Below, piece by piece: positions 1-11,346 of a stretch of DNA of 64,000 nt. Origin of the DNA: Argopecten irradians (lineage: Eukaryota > Mollusca > Bivalvia > Pectinida > Pectinidae); the NCBI RefSeq assembly GCF_041381155.1, contig NC_091149.1, positions 9,936,609-10,000,608 on the forward strand, written 5' to 3'. The notes under the pieces were generated by a model that was given only the letters and a program-made list of their open reading frames with translations, ran no database searches and was not told the origin of the DNA. Within the stretch, counting starts at the first letter, position 1. Each line of letters begins with the position of its first letter. Position numbers and translations under genes: made by a program.

Positions 1-794
1 CATGCTTTCATTTTTGTTAAAAATGATGGGTGTCAAATGTAAACATTACCTCTGTGCCTATGTTCGTCCTACGATCGAGCCTTTGGGATGGACGGGTGTG
101 AGACCCTCTGATAGAGGTCAGTTATAAACATATCCTCTTGTCTTTGTTCTTTGAGTATTTAATCATGTGTATTATAAAACATGCACCGCTAATAATCCAC
201 GTGTTGACAGTTCCGCGTCACCACAAATACATTGTATCCATCGAACACAAGTGAATTTGTTTCATCTATCGATGGCGATATGGATCTAAGCGTAGATTAT
301 ATAATCACATGGCTCCCAATGATGTAATACCGTCAAGTCAGACGACATCTCAAACACATTGAGCTACTTGAAAATCGGTGTTTTGACAACTTGGGCAAAC
401 TAAAGTGTGTAAGCGTGCGTCAGTTCGCCTCGCTGCACAATAACGGTCACCGAGTTTCACACATGTATGTGTCCGTGTACAAATTCTTTATGTAATTACG
501 CTATATATTAACTTTCAGCAAAATTGAATATATTAAAGTTCTGATCTGTTAAAAAAAAAAAAAATTATCTCTGAAATTTACTTTGTTTGTCATGTTTAAT
601 TTACAACTAAAATATTGAACTTTTTTGTCGTCGCGGATGAATAATTCTACCTTACGTGAAAGCGTCATCATTTTGCTGTTCAATTGAGTAAGCTCCTCCC
701 ACATTATTGACCGACTTTTATTGAATAATTACGTCACTTCTCAAATGACGATTTTTATTGCATAAATATAAATAAAAAGTCGTGTGAGTGTAAA
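1..794. other. AT-rich stretch without a recognised gene
   Basis: No open frame of convincing length or composition is visible on either strand. The stretch contains a run of about 14 A near 551-564 and several CGTCA/TGACG-like motifs between 660 and 750, with no supporting gene start downstream. It ends at a perfect-looking foldback. Confidence 0.5.
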
Positions 795-957
795 TATAGG
801 GATTGGATATCGTTTTTATTGTTAACCATGCTTGTATGGAGCAATTCCTCTAAGAATATATTCAATATGGGGCTCTAACGCGCCCCATAGAATATATTCT
901 TAGAGGAATTGCTCCATACAAGCATGGTTAACATAAAAACGAAATCCAATCCCTATA
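795..957. repeat. Long foldback (hairpin) element, ~79-bp arms
   Basis: The left arm begins TATAGGGATTGGAT and runs to about 873. The right arm begins near 880 and ends ATCCAATCCCTATA. The arms are nearly exact reverse complements around a loop of fewer than 10 nt, centred on TATGGGGC/GCCCCATA. Small mismatches (a one-base change in GGATATCG against CGAAATCC) show it is not a perfect sequencing fold-back. It is probably a short MITE or foldback element; no target-site duplication was identified. Confidence 0.75.
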
Positions 958-1017
958 TATATGCTTAGGTCTAAGATGTGTTCATGGATTAAATTAACGT
1001 CCTAGTAACATTTTTTG

Positions 1018-1542
1018 GTTTGGTTGATTTATTTAACGTCCTATTAACAGCCATGGTCATGTAAGGACGGCCTCCCATGCATGCGGTGTGTTGCGTGTAT
1101 GTTGTGCGAGGTGAGTGTACTGGGAGACTGCGGTATGTTCGTGTTGTGTCTTCTTGTATAGTGGAACTGTTGCCCTTTTTATAGTACTATACCACTGAAG
1201 CATGCCGCCGAAGACACCAAGCAACACACCCCACCCGGTCACATTATACTGACAACGGGCGAACCAGTCGTCCCACTCCCTGTATGCTGAACGCTAAGTA
1301 GGAGCAGAAACTACCACTTTTATAGACTTTGGTGTGTCTCGGCCAGGGGACAGAACCCAGAGCCTTCCTCACAGGGGCGAACGCTCAACTCAAGGCCAAA
1401 AGTGAGGCGGTGCCAAGGGAGGCAATAGGAAAGATAAAGTCAGTTAGGAAGAAGAGACAAGATAAGATCCTAAATTTAGTCGCCTTTTACGATCATGCAA
1501 TAGGGGCAGCAGGTATAATTCTTACGCCCTACTTGCAGGGCG
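1018..1542 (-). mobile_element. Family A SINE-like repeat, near full length
   Basis: On the minus strand this copy runs from GTAGGGCGTAAGAATTATAC, through a polymerase III B-box-like GGTTCTGTCCCC, to AGGACGTTAAATAAATCAAC. The same ~520-bp order of blocks recurs throughout the first 33 kb. The B-box-like motif and CAAA-type 3' tail suggest a tRNA-derived SINE, but I cannot name the family. The short open frames in it recur in each copy and are not genes. Confidence 0.7.
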
Positions 1543-1798
1543 GGCCATCATTGTACCAGCGCGTCAGGATTACTGATACCATGTCTACATATATGAATAT
1601 GGAAGAAGAACAAATATCTTACTTCACAAGACATAAATCAACTTTACCTCCTCCTCCAGATCAGGCCAGTGATGAACTGATCTGGAGGAGGAGTTGAGGT
1701 TGTTTTATGTCTTGTGAAGTAAGATCTTTGTTCTTCTTCCATATTAATACATGTAGACATGGTATCAGTAATCATGAGCGCGCTGGTACAATGGCTGG
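1543..1798. repeat. Foldback element, ~120-bp arms
   Basis: The left arm starts GCCATCATTGTACCAGCGCG and the right arm ends CGCGCTGGTACAATGGCTGG. The centre is CCAGATCAGGCC...TGATCTGG, with a spacer of about 15 nt. It directly abuts the 5' end of the family A copy before it. The arms differ at a few positions (for example CAAATATC against GATCTTTG), so they have diverged since the inverted duplication. No coding content. Confidence 0.75.
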
Positions 1799-2294
1799 TG
1801 ACCTTTCTTAAAGGTTGATGTTTTCTGTTTTTTTAACATTTTTTTTTTTAATTTTGACCTCCACCTCCAGATCAGTGTTGCCTCTCAAAGTTCAAGATGG
1901 ATGAGCAATAACATCCTGTTTTTCTCGTTACCATGGCACAATGCAAATATTTGCCAGATTTGCCGTACAAATCTGCCAACTCATTTTCCCGTACTTTTTT
2001 GCATGTGTCCAGAGGCATTGCAGAATTAAATTTTCATATGAGTGGACATGTGCCTTTTATATAACACAACAATAATAATTGCATGTAAAATTGATATCAT
2101 TACCTATACATACTTATACAATGCACATATATGGTATGCATGCACTTTACAGTCAGTAATAACGAGACACATTATATTTCACCGGCATAGCGCTGACAGT
2201 GATTATCGATTACATATGGATATCTTTTGATGTGTACTTAATATAACATACTGTATAGGTTTGGGTAAGACTTTTGACAGTCAGTTACAACAGG
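1799..2294. other. No recognised gene
   Basis: AT-rich unique-looking sequence with T runs near 1828-1850. I see no gene, no splice-bounded coding block and no repeat boundary until the family A tail that follows. Confidence 0.4.
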
Positions 2295-2409
2295 GATTTG
2301 TATACCACAGTCTCACAAAACATATAACGCACACATCATTCACGCAACACATGGTAGGTCGCCCTTACATGATCCTGGTTGTTAATGGACGTTAGTTTAA
2401 TCAAACAAG
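2295..2409 (+). mobile_element. Family A repeat, 3' fragment
   Basis: Only the tail of the family is present: the CACAGTCTC block, the CACGCAACACAT block, then GGACGTTAGTTTAATCAAAC. The 5' three quarters are missing, as expected for a 5'-truncated retroposed copy. Confidence 0.6.
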
Positions 2410-3125
2410 AATTAGATTAGAGATTTGTTAGGATTATACCATAGTTGTTTGCTCGAATGTGTTCTAAATTTATGATTGCATCTCTTTAATTAACCTCTGT
2501 CATCTGTTTTTGTACTGTGCAGTGCACTTTCATAAGTGATCATGTCGGTGGTATTTGATCATGTCGGTGGTATTCAAGACCAATTTACTTTCTCAAGAAG
2601 AGTGCTGATTGGCTTGTCCCTACTGTATCTGGACACAGCCTTGTCAACAGGGTGTTTTGTGGTGCGTATTTTTGTTCTGTTTGTTGTTTTCATTTCAACG
2701 AATTTTATTGCAAATAATATGCAAATGGATTTGGCAACAGGCAAAGCCTATATTAGCCATCTCCATACAAATCCGGTGTAGTACAATTATTATGTTTGTT
2801 GTTTGCAGGTTTGTTATGCCTATCTTGTTTAGTGTTGCAATGGACAGGCTATTGTTTAAAACTGTTTGTACTTTGAGCTAATCTTCTCTGCTTTGGTCAA
2901 AATGCTGACCAAATAGTAAGTGTTTTGTTGTACAGAGGAAAATGAGCTACACAGACGACAGAGTGTGCACGACAGTTTGTGTGTAAACCGCTTAAGTTAG
3001 GCATAATACTTTGATAAGCTGTTTGTGATCCGAATACGAACAGGTGACCAGTAGAGCTTTGTCGAATGCATGCAAATTCCAGTCTTATGCAACAGACAAT
3101 CCACACATGAGGCAAGCTTCTATAA
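2410..3125. other. No recognised gene; short direct duplication
   Basis: A 19-bp sequence GATCATGTCGGTGGTATT(T/C) is repeated in direct tandem at 2538-2575. Overlapping short open frames near 2536-2881 have no protein-like features I recognise. Nothing else is supported. Confidence 0.4.
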
Positions 3126-3723
3126 AGAGAGTGGGACAACTGGTTCGCCCATTGTCAGTTTAATGTGACCGGGTGGGGTGTGTTGTTTAACGCAGCCCTG
3201 CAGGTAGGGCGTTGGAATTGTACCTGCTGCCCCTATTGCATGATCATATAAGGCGACTAGATTTAGGATCTTATCTTTTCTCTTCTTCTAACTAACTTTA
3301 TCTTTCCTAATGCATCCCTTGGCACCGCCTCACTTTTGGACTTGGCCTTGAGTTGAGCGTTAGCCCCTGTGAGGAAGGCTCTGGGTTCTGTCCCCTGGCC
3401 GAGACACTCCAAAGTCTATAACAGTGATAGTGTCTGCTTCTGCTTAGCGCTCAGCACACAAGGAGTTGGACGACTGGTTCGCCTGTTGTCAGTATATAAT
3501 GTGACCGGGTGGGGTGTGTTGCTTAGTGTCTGCGGCGGCATGCTTCAGTGATATAGCACTATAAAAAGGGCAACAGTTCCACTATACAAGAAGACACAAC
3601 ATGAATATACCGCAGTCTCCCAAGACATGCACCGCGCACAACATACACGCAGCACACCGCATACATGGGAGGCCGTCCTAACATGACCATAGCTGTTAAT
3701 AGGACGTTTATTAATCAAACAAA
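3126..3723 (+). mobile_element. Family A repeat: short fragment then a full copy
   Basis: A ~70-bp piece with the GGGACAACTGGTTCGCCC block is followed by a full unit that begins CCCTGCAGGTAGGGCG near 3203 and ends GGACGTTTATTAATCAAAC. Having two 5'-to-3' units in direct order with the first cut short points to repeated insertion into, or template jumping between, family members. Confidence 0.7.
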
Positions 3724-4284
3724 GTGTTGCTTAATGTCTTTGGCATCAGGCTGCTGTGATATATCACTATAAAAAGGGCAACAGTCCCACTACAGAAGAA
3801 GACGAATTTACTTCTGTTTCCTAAAACACACCCGCACCTCATACACTAAACTTACATGACCCTGCATGTTAATAGGGCGTTGATTTAATCCATAAGCACA
3901 TATTTATATCAAAGTTAGGATCAATAGAGGTTAGTTAAGCATTTTGTCTGCCCTGCAGGTAAGGCGTATAATTGTACTTTTGTCCCTATTATTTGATATG
4001 TATAAAAGACGACTAAATTTATTATCTCATCTCTCTCTTTTAATTGACTTTAACGTCTTCCTTGACACGTCTATTTTGGCCAAAATTTAGTGCCCCTGTG
4101 TTGCTTGGCGTGTTCAGCAGCATGCTTCACTGATACAGCACTATAAAAAGGCAAGAGTTTAACTATACAATAGGACACAATACCAATTAACCAGTCTCCC
4201 AAAATACTCACCTGCAAATACACGCAACACATCGCATTCATTAGAAGTCGTGTTTACATGACCCTGCCTAGGCTGTTAGTGTAA
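3724..4284 (+). mobile_element. Two further partial family A copies in direct order
   Basis: The first covers about 3724-3892, from the TGTTGCTTAATGTCTT block to the AGGGCGTTGATTTAATCC tail. The second covers about 3950-4284, from CCCTGCAGGTAAGGCG with an internal deletion to a degraded tail. Both share the central ACTATAAAAAGG block with the other copies. Confidence 0.6.
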
Positions 4285-4324
4285 ATAGTAATGTTCAATA
4301 ATAATACTGATCTGACCGGTTTTG

Positions 4325-4450
4325 TTTAAGGACAACAGTTCCACTATGAATTGAAACACGTTTCGAATATACCACAGTCTCCCAAAAGTTATTCAGACAT
4401 AACGTACACGCATCACACTGCAAACATGGGAGGCCGTGCTTACAGGGCGT
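4325..4450 (+). mobile_element. Family A repeat, degraded 3' fragment
   Basis: It carries GGACAACAGTTCCACTATGA, the CACAGTCTCCCAAAA block and GGGAGGCCGTGCTTACAGGGCG. It is truncated before the usual tail. Confidence 0.5.
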
Positions 4451-4469
4451 TACATATACAATCAATAAT

Positions 4470-4985
4470 AATTGGTTTGTTTGTTTAATTAACGTCCTAT
4501 TAACAGCTATGGTCATGTTAGGACGGCCTCCCATGTATGAGGTGCGTTGCGTGTATGTTGTGCGAGGTGCGTGTTTCGGGAGACTGCGGTATATTCATGT
4601 TGTGTCTTCTTGTATAGTGGAACTGTTGCCCTTTTTATAGTGCTATATCACTAAAGCATGCCGCCGAAGACACCAAGCAACAGACCCCACCCGGTCACAT
4701 ACTGACAACGGGCGAACCAGTCGTCCCACTCCCTGTACGTTGAGCGCTAAACAGGAGCAGAAACTACCACTTTTATAGACTTTGGTGTGTCTCGGCCAGG
4801 GGACAGAGCCTTCCTCACAGGGGCGAACGCTCAACTCAAGGCCAAAAGTGAGGCGGTGCCAAGGGAGGCATTAAGAAACAAAGTCAGTAGGGAAGAAGAG
4901 AAAATATAAGATCCTAAATTTAGTCGCCTTTTACGATCATGCAATAGGGGCAGCAGGTACAATTCTAACGCCCTTCCCGCAGGGC
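4470..4985 (-). mobile_element. Family A repeat, near full length
   Basis: A minus-strand copy with the complete block order and a tail of (CAAA)-type repeats on the left. It resembles the copy at 1018-1542 closely, so these two are probably young members. Confidence 0.7.
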
Positions 4986-5240
4986 ATATTGGCCATCATG
5001 ATTTATTAATATGTAGTAGACCTGACCGGTTTCGTTTTCTTATGAAAACTCCCCAGAGGTGGTGAGTTAAATGTGTACGTCCCTTTATATACCAATTATA
5101 GACAGTGGACAGCCGGCATGTAGATTTAGTAATCGGTAGTGTCCAAACAAAAACATCGGCTTGTTTGCTGCCGTTCAGCCGTTTATTAAAGGAATAACGA
5201 ACAACATAGAGAATACATGTTTAGTATCTTACAATACAAG

Positions 5241-5439
5241 GCTTATTTTTGTACGATTTTTGTTTGTTTGATTATTTTAACGTCCTATTAACAGCCATGT
5301 ACGAACGGCCCCATGTATGCAGTGTGTACCGTGTATAAAGTGCGTCCTATTAACAGCTATTTCGTGCCGTCCTTATATGAACTTGGCTGTTATTAGGACT
5401 TTAGAATAATCAAACAAACAAAATCGTACAAAAATAAGC
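5241..5439. repeat. Foldback built from two inverted family A tails
   Basis: The left arm starts GCTTATTTTTGTACGATTTT and the right arm ends AATCGTACAAAAATAAGC. Inside both arms is the family A tail (GTTTGTTTGATTATTTTAACG and its complement). The non-SINE outer ~20 bp are also inverted, so the structure is more than two chance insertions. Confidence 0.7.
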
Positions 5440-5788
5440 ATGACTTAGGAAAGCCGAGATGATTTAAGTTTACTTCGGTCGTGGAGGAAAAGATACATTC
5501 TCGAAACCGGTGTACTCTTTTTTTTCACTTCCGTGGGAAATATATAAGCGCATTTGCTAACAGTACCAGTGATTCTATTCAGTGTGTAATATCACTGAAA
5601 CAATATAAAAATACAAAAAAATAAAACATCAAAGAATTACTTTACAATGCATACCTTTGCTATGAGCCAAGAAAAAGACAACACCGCCATACGAGATTTT
5701 TGATATCGTAAAAATGACGTCATTACGGTGAATGTGATAACATTTTTTACAATCTAGGTACTGACATTTTTGGTACTCTCACTTTTTG
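5440..5788. other. No recognised gene
   Basis: AT-rich sequence with no supported coding region, ending at the 5' end of the next family A copy. Confidence 0.4.
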
Positions 5789-6149
5789 GCCCTGCAGATA
5801 GGGTTTAGAATTGTACCTGCTGCCCCTATTGCATGATCGTATAAGGCGACTAAATTTAGGATCTTATATTTTCTCTCCTTTCTAACTAACTTTCTAAATC
5901 CTTCCTAATGCCTCCCTTGGTACCGCCTCACTTTTGGCCGTTCGCACCTGTGAGGAAGGTTCAGGGTTCTGTCCCCTGGCCGAGACACACCAAAGTCTAT
6001 AAAAGTGGTAGTTTCTGCTCCTGCTTAGCGCTCAGTAAACAGGGAGTGGGACGACTGGTTTGCACGTTGTCAGTATAATCTTAGGGTGGGGTGTGTTGCT
6101 TGGTGTCTTCGGCGGCATACTTCAGTGATATAGCACTATAAAATGGGAA
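5789..6149 (+). mobile_element. Family A repeat, 3'-truncated
   Basis: It begins CCCTGCAGATAGGG and stops after the CACTATAAAATGGG block. The last ~170 bp of the consensus are missing. 3' truncation is unusual for retroposition and suggests later deletion or insertion. Confidence 0.65.
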
Positions 6150-6586
6150 AATTGAAGGACATTTGTGATTTTATAAGAAAATTTTCGCGCATTGTGTAAC
6201 TAATCTCATACAAGGCCCAAAACCGTCATGATAACACTGCAATACGACGAAAACGGAAGCAGAGCCTCTGCCTTTACACCCCCACATCTATAGTTCGTTA
6301 GTCCAGACATTCCAAATATAACCTATCTAAAACATGAATGAAATTGGAAAATGAGTAATCATATACTGCAGAAAATTGCGATATTTTACACTTATTTAAA
6401 AGAAAAAAAAAAAAAAAACATATCGCCTGAATTGCCATTGGAGAACATCGACATTTCGGTTGTTAAGAACGCTCGCTTCGCATGCAACCGGAAAACATCG
6501 CTATGCCTGGAAATGCAAGGGGCATTCGTGGCCATGAAAAACCGTTTTGGTTCCAATGTTGGATCAAATTAGTTTTAAAGCTTTTT
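6150..6586. other. No recognised gene
   Basis: Contains an A-rich run near 6402-6418 and short open frames without recognisable features. No repeat family assigned. Confidence 0.4.
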
Positions 6587-6878
6587 GTCTGCCCTGCAGG
6601 TAAGGCGTTAAAATTGTACATGTTGTCCATATTGCATGATAATCGTAAAAGGGCGACTAGATTTATGATCTTATATTTTATTTGTCTTTCTCTTTGTGTC
6701 TTCGGTGACATGTCACTATAAATAGGGCAACAGTTTCACTATGCAAAAAGACACAACACGAACATTCCGCAGTCTCCCAAAACACACACCACACATTTGA
6801 CACGCTACGCACCGCTTATTTGAGAGGGCGTCTTTACATAACCCTGGTTGATAGTAGGTCGTTGATTAATCAAACAAC
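6587..6878 (+). mobile_element. Family A repeat with an internal deletion
   Basis: The 5' block (CCCTGCAGGTAAGGCG) joins directly to the TGTGTCTTCGGTGACATG block, skipping the B-box region. It ends at GTCGTTGATTAATCAAAC. An (AT)n-type run follows at about 6900-6920. Confidence 0.6.
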
Positions 6879-7303
6879 AAATCAAAGTCAAGGTTATTAA
6901 TATATATATATATTTATATAGAAGAAACAAATGCAGAATATCCATGTGATGGAGTTAAAATATTAAAGTGAATAGTCGGGCAAAGAAAACCAGTCTAAAT
7001 GCGTTCATTGGCCTTCCAAAAGTTCTCACATATTAATACGACGGTAAAGTTCTGCTTAGTATCCCAGTTCTGACCATTAAAGTAAAGAAAAGTTGAAAGC
7101 ATTGAAAGCGAGGCTGCGTGGAAATGTAACCACGGACATAGTGAGCCGGGAGGACGTTTTAGAATTTCCATACTTTAAATTATTTCTTCGTACGCAGAAA
7201 GATTTTGACGAGAGATTTTATTTTTTTCATTTCATAAGAAAGTATACTGGATACATTCACACCATTTTTACCGACTTTAGCCATCCTTGCCCGACTGTTC
7301 ACT
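6879..7303. other. No recognised gene
   Basis: A moderately long open frame starts near 7093 and runs into the MITE that follows. It ends inside that element and shows no conserved domain, so I do not call it a gene. Confidence 0.4.
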
Positions 7304-7676
7304 TTAAAGATGTTCCACCGCTGACAAATTGTGTTTTTTTTACTATCAAAATCAGGATCCGACGATTTGGTATTTTTCTTCAGTTACAAAAGCAAAAGTT
7401 ACGTAATTTACACCATTACCACCATTTGAAAGTTTGAGCTTCTAATTTTACTTCAAGATAAAATATAAAAAAAATAATCGATTGCATCCCAAAAAAAATC
7501 CGTGGCACTATGTTCTATATAGAATGAAGTTCTGACTGAGCATGCACCGAAAACAAAATAAATAATTTTTATATTATTTTTTGTGTAAATTAGACATATA
7601 TATACACGATTAAACACCAATTATTGTTCAAATGATGAGTATCATTTATGGTCTGTCGGCGATGGAGCATCTTTAA
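7304..7676. mobile_element. TTAA-flanked MITE (piggyBac-like termini)
   Basis: The left end reads TTAA-AGATGTTCCACCGCTGAC. The right end reads GTCGGCGATGGAGCATCT-TTAA. The termini are inverted repeats with a few mismatches and each is bordered by TTAA, the target site used by piggyBac-type transposases. At ~370 bp with no coding capacity it would depend on an autonomous relative. The assignment to piggyBac rests only on the TTAA border and inverted ends. Confidence 0.65.
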
Positions 7677-9297
7677 CTAGAATTATATCAATATGACATG
7701 AAAAGCCGCTGCAACAAGATTTTGATTGCTATTCCAAATTTGTTTTAAAAACAATCTATATTCTACAGACAGATCCGATGAGCTACGAAACACGTGTGTT
7801 GAATGCCCTGCAATTGTTTGTGTTTAATTCACGGTTGATTTATTTTAATTATTAAGAATTACGAATTACATGTATGGACAGTACTCATATTTAACTGAAG
7901 GTTATTTTCGACCAAATACGCCGATCAGAGATGAAAATGAAAAATTTTGAAAAAGGCTGAAAACAAAATTGGGGGGGGGGGGGGGGAATTATGTGGAGTT
8001 ACAGATGCCAAGAACATATTTTCTGAAAGTCAAAAAGGCTGAAATCAGCCAATTGGCTGAACATTTTTCATCCCTGGCCGATATATGTTTCCATGTACAC
8101 TGTTTTCACTTCAACCCGGCATGGTCAACACGTTTGAGTGTTCGTACGGCTTGTCATTTTTGTCTGCAAGTCGTGGGTTCTAATTCAATGCAATGATTAC
8201 CTAAAACATCCACCTAGGCATTTACAGTTTCAAACATGTTTATTTGTGAACGTAACGTACCTGTAGTCTATAATCAGTTGGAGAAACAATACTATACTTT
8301 TCGGCCGCTAGTGTTTTTGTTTACGCAGTCAGTATATAATGCTTAGCCGCAAAGTTTCGTATATTTTCTCTGAATACAAAAAATATCTTGCTACGATGTT
8401 TTTTATGCAGTTAATACTTGCATTAATCTCTGAAACATCGGCGTATCAATAGCACTACCGATCGAATTCCCTAACACGACCCTGTGTGAAGATGTTGCAG
8501 TATGGCTTCAACCCGACCCATTTTGACGGTACACTGCCAGCGACCAAAAGGTCATCGTCTAAAGCCACGTAAAATACTGGAAATTATACGCTAATGATAC
8601 AGAAAAATGTATCACAAAAATCCCATTTCTATTTGTGAACTGCAAAAATATCAAAACAATGATTATAATAACGTGAACAGGTTGGTAACATGACTATCGT
8701 CGAACTATAAATACCGGAAAACAGCAGATGCGCTTCATCAACCGGATTCGGGTCCAAAACGCACCTATCTTGACAAAGCCACTTGGCTCAGTCATTTGCG
8801 GCTTAAAAATCAAAACAAGTCTGCAATGCCTAGCGCTTTCGGAGCTACCGCTGCTCTTCAGAGAGATGTTTAATGATGATGTAGGTAAGGCAACAACACA
8901 ATGATTGAATGATGACATCATAGTTAACAATACACTATGACGTCATAAAATACACATATTAGAAGTCCTGGTCAAAACACTTACACTTCCAAAATAACGT
9001 TTCCCAGGGAAAATTTTGTCTTCATTTATAAATAAATCAAGTCGATCGATCCGTAGGTAATATATTCAATGAATTTGAAGAAAAGTCCTATTTAAAGAAA
9101 AAAAAATATACAAGAGGATTTTTCTTCAAATATATTCTATACATAGAATGTTAAAAAAATGTTCGTTGTACATCTATCATATAATGTAATTCGTCGCTAA
9201 CGTTTTCAGCCCTCTTGGGCATCTTCAAGACGTCCTAGCTACTTTCAATATTATAACGTCATATTCTTATATATAAACATATATAAACATATATTTT
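7677..9297. other. No recognised gene; G16 run
   Basis: A homopolymer of 16 G at 7971-7986 could form a G-quadruplex or mark an assembly-error hotspot. Near 9190-9235 lies GTTTTCAGCCCTCTTGGGCA followed by TCTTCAAGACGT, a short conserved-looking block that may be a retroelement remnant. The antisense open frame near 8694-8930 has no recognised domain. Confidence 0.4.
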
Positions 9298-9586
9298 TGC
9301 TCCTGCTTAGCGCTCAGCAAACAGGGAGTGGGACGATTATTTGGTTCGCCCGTTGTCAGTACAATGTGACCGGGTGGGATGTGTTGCTTGTTGTCTTGGC
9401 GGCATGCTTCAGTGATATAGCACTATAAAATGGGCAACAGTTCCACTATACAAGAAGACACAACACGAACATACCGCAGTCTCCCAGTACACGCACCCCG
9501 CTTTTCATACACGCTACACACTGCAAACATGGGAGGCCGTCCTTACATGATCCTGGCTGTTAATAGGACGTTAAAATAATCGAAGC
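9298..9586 (+). mobile_element. Family A repeat, 5'-truncated
   Basis: Starts in the GCTCCTGCTTAGCGCTCAGC block and continues to GGACGTTAAAATAATCGAAG. The second half of the consensus is well preserved. Confidence 0.65.
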
Positions 9587-9790
9587 ACACCCCATATACT
9601 GACTCCAGGCACCACGACTCCTTAAGTTAAGCAGGACTGTTAACTTTTACAGACTGTTGTTCTCGACACAGGGACAGAACCCAGAGCCTTCCTTAAAGGG
9701 GCGAGTGCTCAAACGAAAGGCCGAAAGTGAGGCGGTGTCAAGGGAGACGTTAGGAAGAACAAAGTTAGCTTAAGAAGAAAAATTAAAAAG
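9587..9790 (-). mobile_element. Family A repeat, degraded fragment in opposite orientation
   Basis: Read on the minus strand, it carries the B-box-like region and GTGAGGAAGG-like block with many substitutions. It lies tail-to-tail against the copy on its left. Confidence 0.55.
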
Positions 9791-10302
9791 AATTAAAGTT
9801 TTGATAGTATGTAACTATAATTATAATTAATAGAATTTAGTGCTTACGTGATCCATGTTAAATTCAACTAATTTTGGAATCATTGCACTCACAAACTCAT
9901 TGTCAAAAAAAACTCTCGGAATGAAATTGTTGTTTGACATGGCTGCAGTCCACACTCGTGTGATTAATTACCTAACTATTTACAGCCAGGACGACCTCCC
10001 ATGTAAGCGGTATCCAACATGCATGTAGTGTGTTTCAGTGTAGTCAAGTTCTGAATAATTTGAGTTCCGAATCCGGAAAAGGTTCCCAATTTAAAATGGA
10101 ACTTTTGATTTATGTTACGCATCGTTCAAAATCTGGATAAAATATCCTTTCCAAAACTCACTAATTTGCCAAAACCATCCATATTAAAAAGATAGTCTCC
10201 TGAATGTATAGCTTCCGCTAATCGTCTGCTAGAGAATGGCAAAAATGCTGAAAATATCTGCCTTTTATACCCCCGATCGAATGCAACTAGTGCATTAAGT
10301 AT
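9791..10302. other. No recognised gene; short family A tail
   Basis: A minus-strand piece of the family A tail lies at about 9962-10040 (ACAGCCAGGACGACCTCCCA). The rest, including an antisense open frame near 10126-10308, shows nothing I can support. Confidence 0.4.
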
Positions 10303-10893
10303 CTGCAAGTAGGGCGTTAGAATTGAACGTGCTGCACTATTGCATGATCGTAAAAGGCGACTAAAGGATTTAGGATCTTATCTTTTCTCTTCTTTACTGA
10401 CTTTGTTCTTACTAACATCTCCCTCGTCACCGCCTCAATTTTCGCCTTTTGTTCAGCGTTCGTCCATGTAAGGTAGGCTCTGGGTTCAGTCCCCTGGCCG
10501 AGACGCACCAAAGTCAAGAAAAGTGGAAGTTTCTACTCGTGCTTAGCAGGTAGGGCGTTAGAATTGTACCTGCTGCCCCTATTGCATGATTGTAAATGGC
10601 GACTAAATTTAGGATCTTATCTTTTCTCTTCTTCCTAACTGACTTTATGTTTACTAATGCCTCCCTTGGCACCGCCTCACTTTTGGCCTTGAGTTAAGCG
10701 TTCGCCCCTGTGAGGAAGGCTCTAGGTTCTGTCCCCTGGCCGAGACACACCAAAGTCTATAAAAGTGGTAGTTTCTGCTCCTGCTTAGCGCTCAGCATAC
10801 AAGGAGTGGGACAACTTGTCAGTATAATGACACCGGGTGGGGTGTGTTGCTTGATGTCTTCGGCGGCATGCTTATGTAATATAGCACTATACA
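10303..10893 (+). mobile_element. Two family A copies in head-to-tail order
   Basis: The first unit (about 10303-10546) breaks off at GTGCTTAGC. The second begins immediately with AGGTAGGGCGTTAGAATTG. It runs to ATATAGCACTATAC, where a third copy in the opposite direction begins. Confidence 0.65.
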
Positions 10894-11255
10894 TTTGTTT
10901 GTTTGTTGATTAATTAACGTCCTATTAACAGCTATGGTAAGGACGGCCTCCCATGTATGCAGTGTGTTGCGTGTATGCTGTGCGAGGTGCGTGTTTTGGG
11001 AGACTGTGGTATATTCATGTTGTGTATTGTATAGTTTTAACTGTTGCCCTTTTCATAGTGCTATATCACTGAAAGCATGCCGCCGAAGACCACCAAGCAA
11101 CACACTCCACCCGGTCACATTATACTGATAACGGGCGAACCAGTCGTCGTCTCACTCCCTGTTTGCTAAACGCTAAGCACTGAAACTATCACTTTTATAG
11201 ACTTTGGTGTGTCTCGGCCAGGGGGACTGACTCCAGAGCCTTCCTCACAGGGGGC
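10894..11255 (-). mobile_element. Family A repeat, inverted against its neighbour
   Basis: Its minus-strand tail (GTTTGTTTGTTGATTAATTA as read on +) starts exactly where the previous copy stops, and it ends at CAGAGCCTTCCTCACAGGGG. The abrupt joins suggest nested insertion into one older copy. Confidence 0.65.
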
Positions 11256-11346
11256 CGCAACATACACGCAACACACCGCATACATGGGGGAAGGCCGTCC
11301 TTACATTACCATAGCTGTTAATAGGACGTAAATTAATCAAACAAAC
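11256..11346 (+). mobile_element. Family A repeat, 3' tail
   Basis: Contains ACATACACGCAACACACCGC and the tail GTTAATAGGACGTAAATTAA with (CAAA)n. It probably completes the copy interrupted at 10893. Confidence 0.6.

Noticed and set aside
7093-7437. 114-codon plus-strand frame
   Set aside because: Its second half lies in a TTAA MITE, so the frame is not a unit of coding sequence.
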